Assembly: GCA_938038645.1 (NCBI GenBank) | Contig: CALHTA010000202.1 | Span: 1-6,887 of the forward strand | Reading direction: 5' to 3' | Length of the DNA: 6,887 nucleotides | Source: an uncultured Thiotrichaceae bacterium | GTDB taxonomy: Bacteria; Pseudomonadota; Gammaproteobacteria; Thiotrichales; Thiotrichaceae | Shown: positions 5,782 to 6,887 of the stretch, piece by piece | Numbering within the stretch: position 1 is the stretch's first letter | Layout: the number at the start of each line of letters is the position of its first letter | Translations under genes and position numbers: made by a program | The notes under the pieces: model-generated | Told to the model about the DNA's origin: nothing | Database searches by the model: none | The model's input: the letters and a program-made list of their open reading frames with translations, nothing else

Positions 5782-6887
5782 TATTTTTCAGGCTTGGCTT
5801 CGGGCTTAAATGCTAAGAATCTTGCGGCACCGTCACGAATCACCAAAATCGCCATAGTCTTCTCACCTGTAACTTTTTTGCTGAGATTCTTAAACTCCAA
5901 AACACTTTCAACAACTTGTCCGTCAAACTGAGTAATGATGTCTCCTCGTTCAACCTGAGCAACTACAGCCGCCTCTCCCAAGACACGCTGGACTAAGATA
6001 CCACCTTTATCGATACCCACTGATTCACGAATTTCGTCATCGATATCTTCTACCGCCATTCCCAAAACAATATCGGAAGTTAGCTCTTCCTCTTCTTCTT
6101 CAACCTCAGGCACTTCCAATGACTCTTGCTTTTTCAGCTCACCCAGTTGCAGGCTAACCAATAGATTTGAGCCATTACGTTTCACTAAGATATCAACTTC
6201 TTTGTCAACTGGGGCAGAACCAACATGAAAGGGCAAGGTCGCTGAACTGTCCACCGTTTTACCAGCAAACTCTAAAATTATATCACCAGGCTTCAAAATC
6301 CCATCAGCAGGACCTTCTGACATCACTTGAGCGACTAAAGCGCCTATTGGAGAATCTAAACCAAAAGTCGTTGCTAGCTCTCGTGACACTTCTTGGATGT
6401 ATACCCCTAACCAACCTCGCCTAACTTCACCCGTACTTTTAAGCTGATCGATAACATTCTTGGCCACATCAACCGGAATAGAAAAAGACAGCCCCATGAA
6501 ACCGCCCGTTCTACTGTAAATCTGAGAGTTAATACCAATCACTTCACCTTCAAGATTAAATAGCGGCCCGCCAGAGTTTCCAGGATTGATTGCCACATCC
6601 GATTGAATGAAAGGAATATAACTCTCAGAAGGAAGATTGCGCTCTTTTGCTGAGACTATTCCAGCCGTTACACTGTGGTCAAAACCAAACGGCGAGCCAA
6701 TTGCAATAACCCACTCACCCACCTCTAACAGATCGGAACTACCCAACGTTACTGCGGGTAGGTTTTCAGCATTGATTTTAAGTAAGGCTAAATCACTGCG
6801 CTTATCAGTCCCTATTATTTTAGCGGGAAGTTCGCGTCGATCACTCATGTTGACGATAATTTCATCCGCGCCATCAACAACGTGGTG
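5781..6887 (-). CDS. mucD: MucD/DegP-type periplasmic serine protease (5' partial)
   Basis: This is an HtrA-family protease of the periplasm that degrades misfolded envelope proteins; in Pseudomonas MucD also restrains the AlgU stress response. The frame is open to the window edge, so the signal peptide and roughly the first 90-100 residues are missing; 368 residues are visible. Counting from the edge, catalytic His2 (HHVVDGAD), Asp32 (RSDLALLKI) and Ser105 (NPGNSGGPL) are all present. PDZ1 spans about 157-250, starting at RGWLGV. A highly acidic linker contains six consecutive Glu (263-268). PDZ2 spans about 273-360. An ATG at 6848 lies within the protease domain after the catalytic His, so it is not the true start. 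The mucD name rests on sequence character plus the adjacent lepA-lepB-rnc-era order; degP-like protease is the safer general call. A sigma-E-type operon upstream is expected but not visible. Confidence 0.95.
   Translation of the reverse strand, partial: HHVVDGADEIIVNMSDRRELPAKIIGTDKRSDLALLKINAENLPAVTLGSSDLLEVGEWVIAIGSPFGFDHSVTAGIVSAKERNLPSESYIPFIQSDVAINPGNSGGPLFNLEGEVIGINSQIYSRTGGFMGLSFSIPVDVAKNVIDQLKSTGEVRRGWLGVYIQEVSRELATTFGLDSPIGALVAQVMSEGPADGILKPGDIILEFAGKTVDSSATLPFHVGSAPVDKEVDILVKRNGSNLLVSLQLGELKKQESLEVPEVEEEEEELTSDIVLGMAVEDIDDEIRESVGIDKGGILVQRVLGEAAVVAQVERGDIITQFDGQVVESVLEFKNLSKKVTGEKTMAILVIRDGAARFLAFKPEAKPEK

Noticed and set aside
6167..6424. Plus-strand ORF inside the protease gene
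   Set aside because: Antisense to the PDZ1 coding region, with no motif and no ribosome site; shadow frame. The plus-strand ORFs at 2202-2411 and 5734-5931 were rejected for the same reasons.
6846..6848. ATG at 6848 as start of the protease
   Set aside because: The frame stays open to the window edge and encodes HHVVDGADEIIVN, including the catalytic His, so the Met is internal.

Overview
The window carries a tightly packed housekeeping operon, entirely on the minus strand, from a gammaproteobacterium. In transcription order (right to left) it reads: a MucD/DegP-type periplasmic protease (5' end cut by the window edge), a small glutaredoxin-like protein, lepA (elongation factor 4), lepB (signal peptidase I), a DUF4845-type membrane protein, rnc (RNase III), era and recO. 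The gene order mucD-lepA-lepB-DUF4845-rnc-era-recO is the one found in Pseudomonas and many other gammaproteobacteria. There the sigma-E/AlgU operon (algU-mucA-mucB-mucC) lies upstream of mucD and pdxJ lies downstream of recO. The sequence is AT-leaning by eye, unlike Pseudomonas itself. I cannot name a genus.

Layout: 5781-6887 mucD (partial); 5527-5781 glutaredoxin-like gene, sharing one base with mucD (TAGTG) and overlapping lepA by 14 nt; 3738-5540 lepA; 2949-3734 lepB, 3 nt after lepA; a 122-nt gap (2827-2948) with a perfect 8-bp dyad and a promoter-like pair; 2398-2826 DUF4845 gene; a 47-nt gap (2351-2397) with two mutually exclusive weak hairpins before a non-ATG start of rnc; 1682-2350 rnc; 792-1685 era (ATGA overlap); 100-792 recO (TAATG overlap). 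The last 99 nt hold no recognisable gene. They contain a good sigma-70-type promoter pointing out of the window, a 23-codon ORF overlapping the recO stop, and a possible start for the next gene at the very edge.

How the genes fit together: mucD and lepB act on envelope proteins, in periplasmic quality control and signal-peptide cleavage. lepA, rnc and era act on ribosomes and rRNA. recO acts in DNA repair. Junctions with overlaps or tiny gaps imply polycistronic transcription and translational coupling. The two real gaps, either side of the DUF4845 gene, are the likely places for separate control of the rnc-era-recO part.

I see no mobile element, CRISPR array, tRNA, rRNA or obvious horizontally acquired gene. 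No whole new system is evident. The points worth following up are small: the dyad and promoter before the DUF4845 gene, the rnc leader, the prepilin-like but Glu5-less N-terminus of the DUF4845 protein, and the recO-distal promoter and short ORF.
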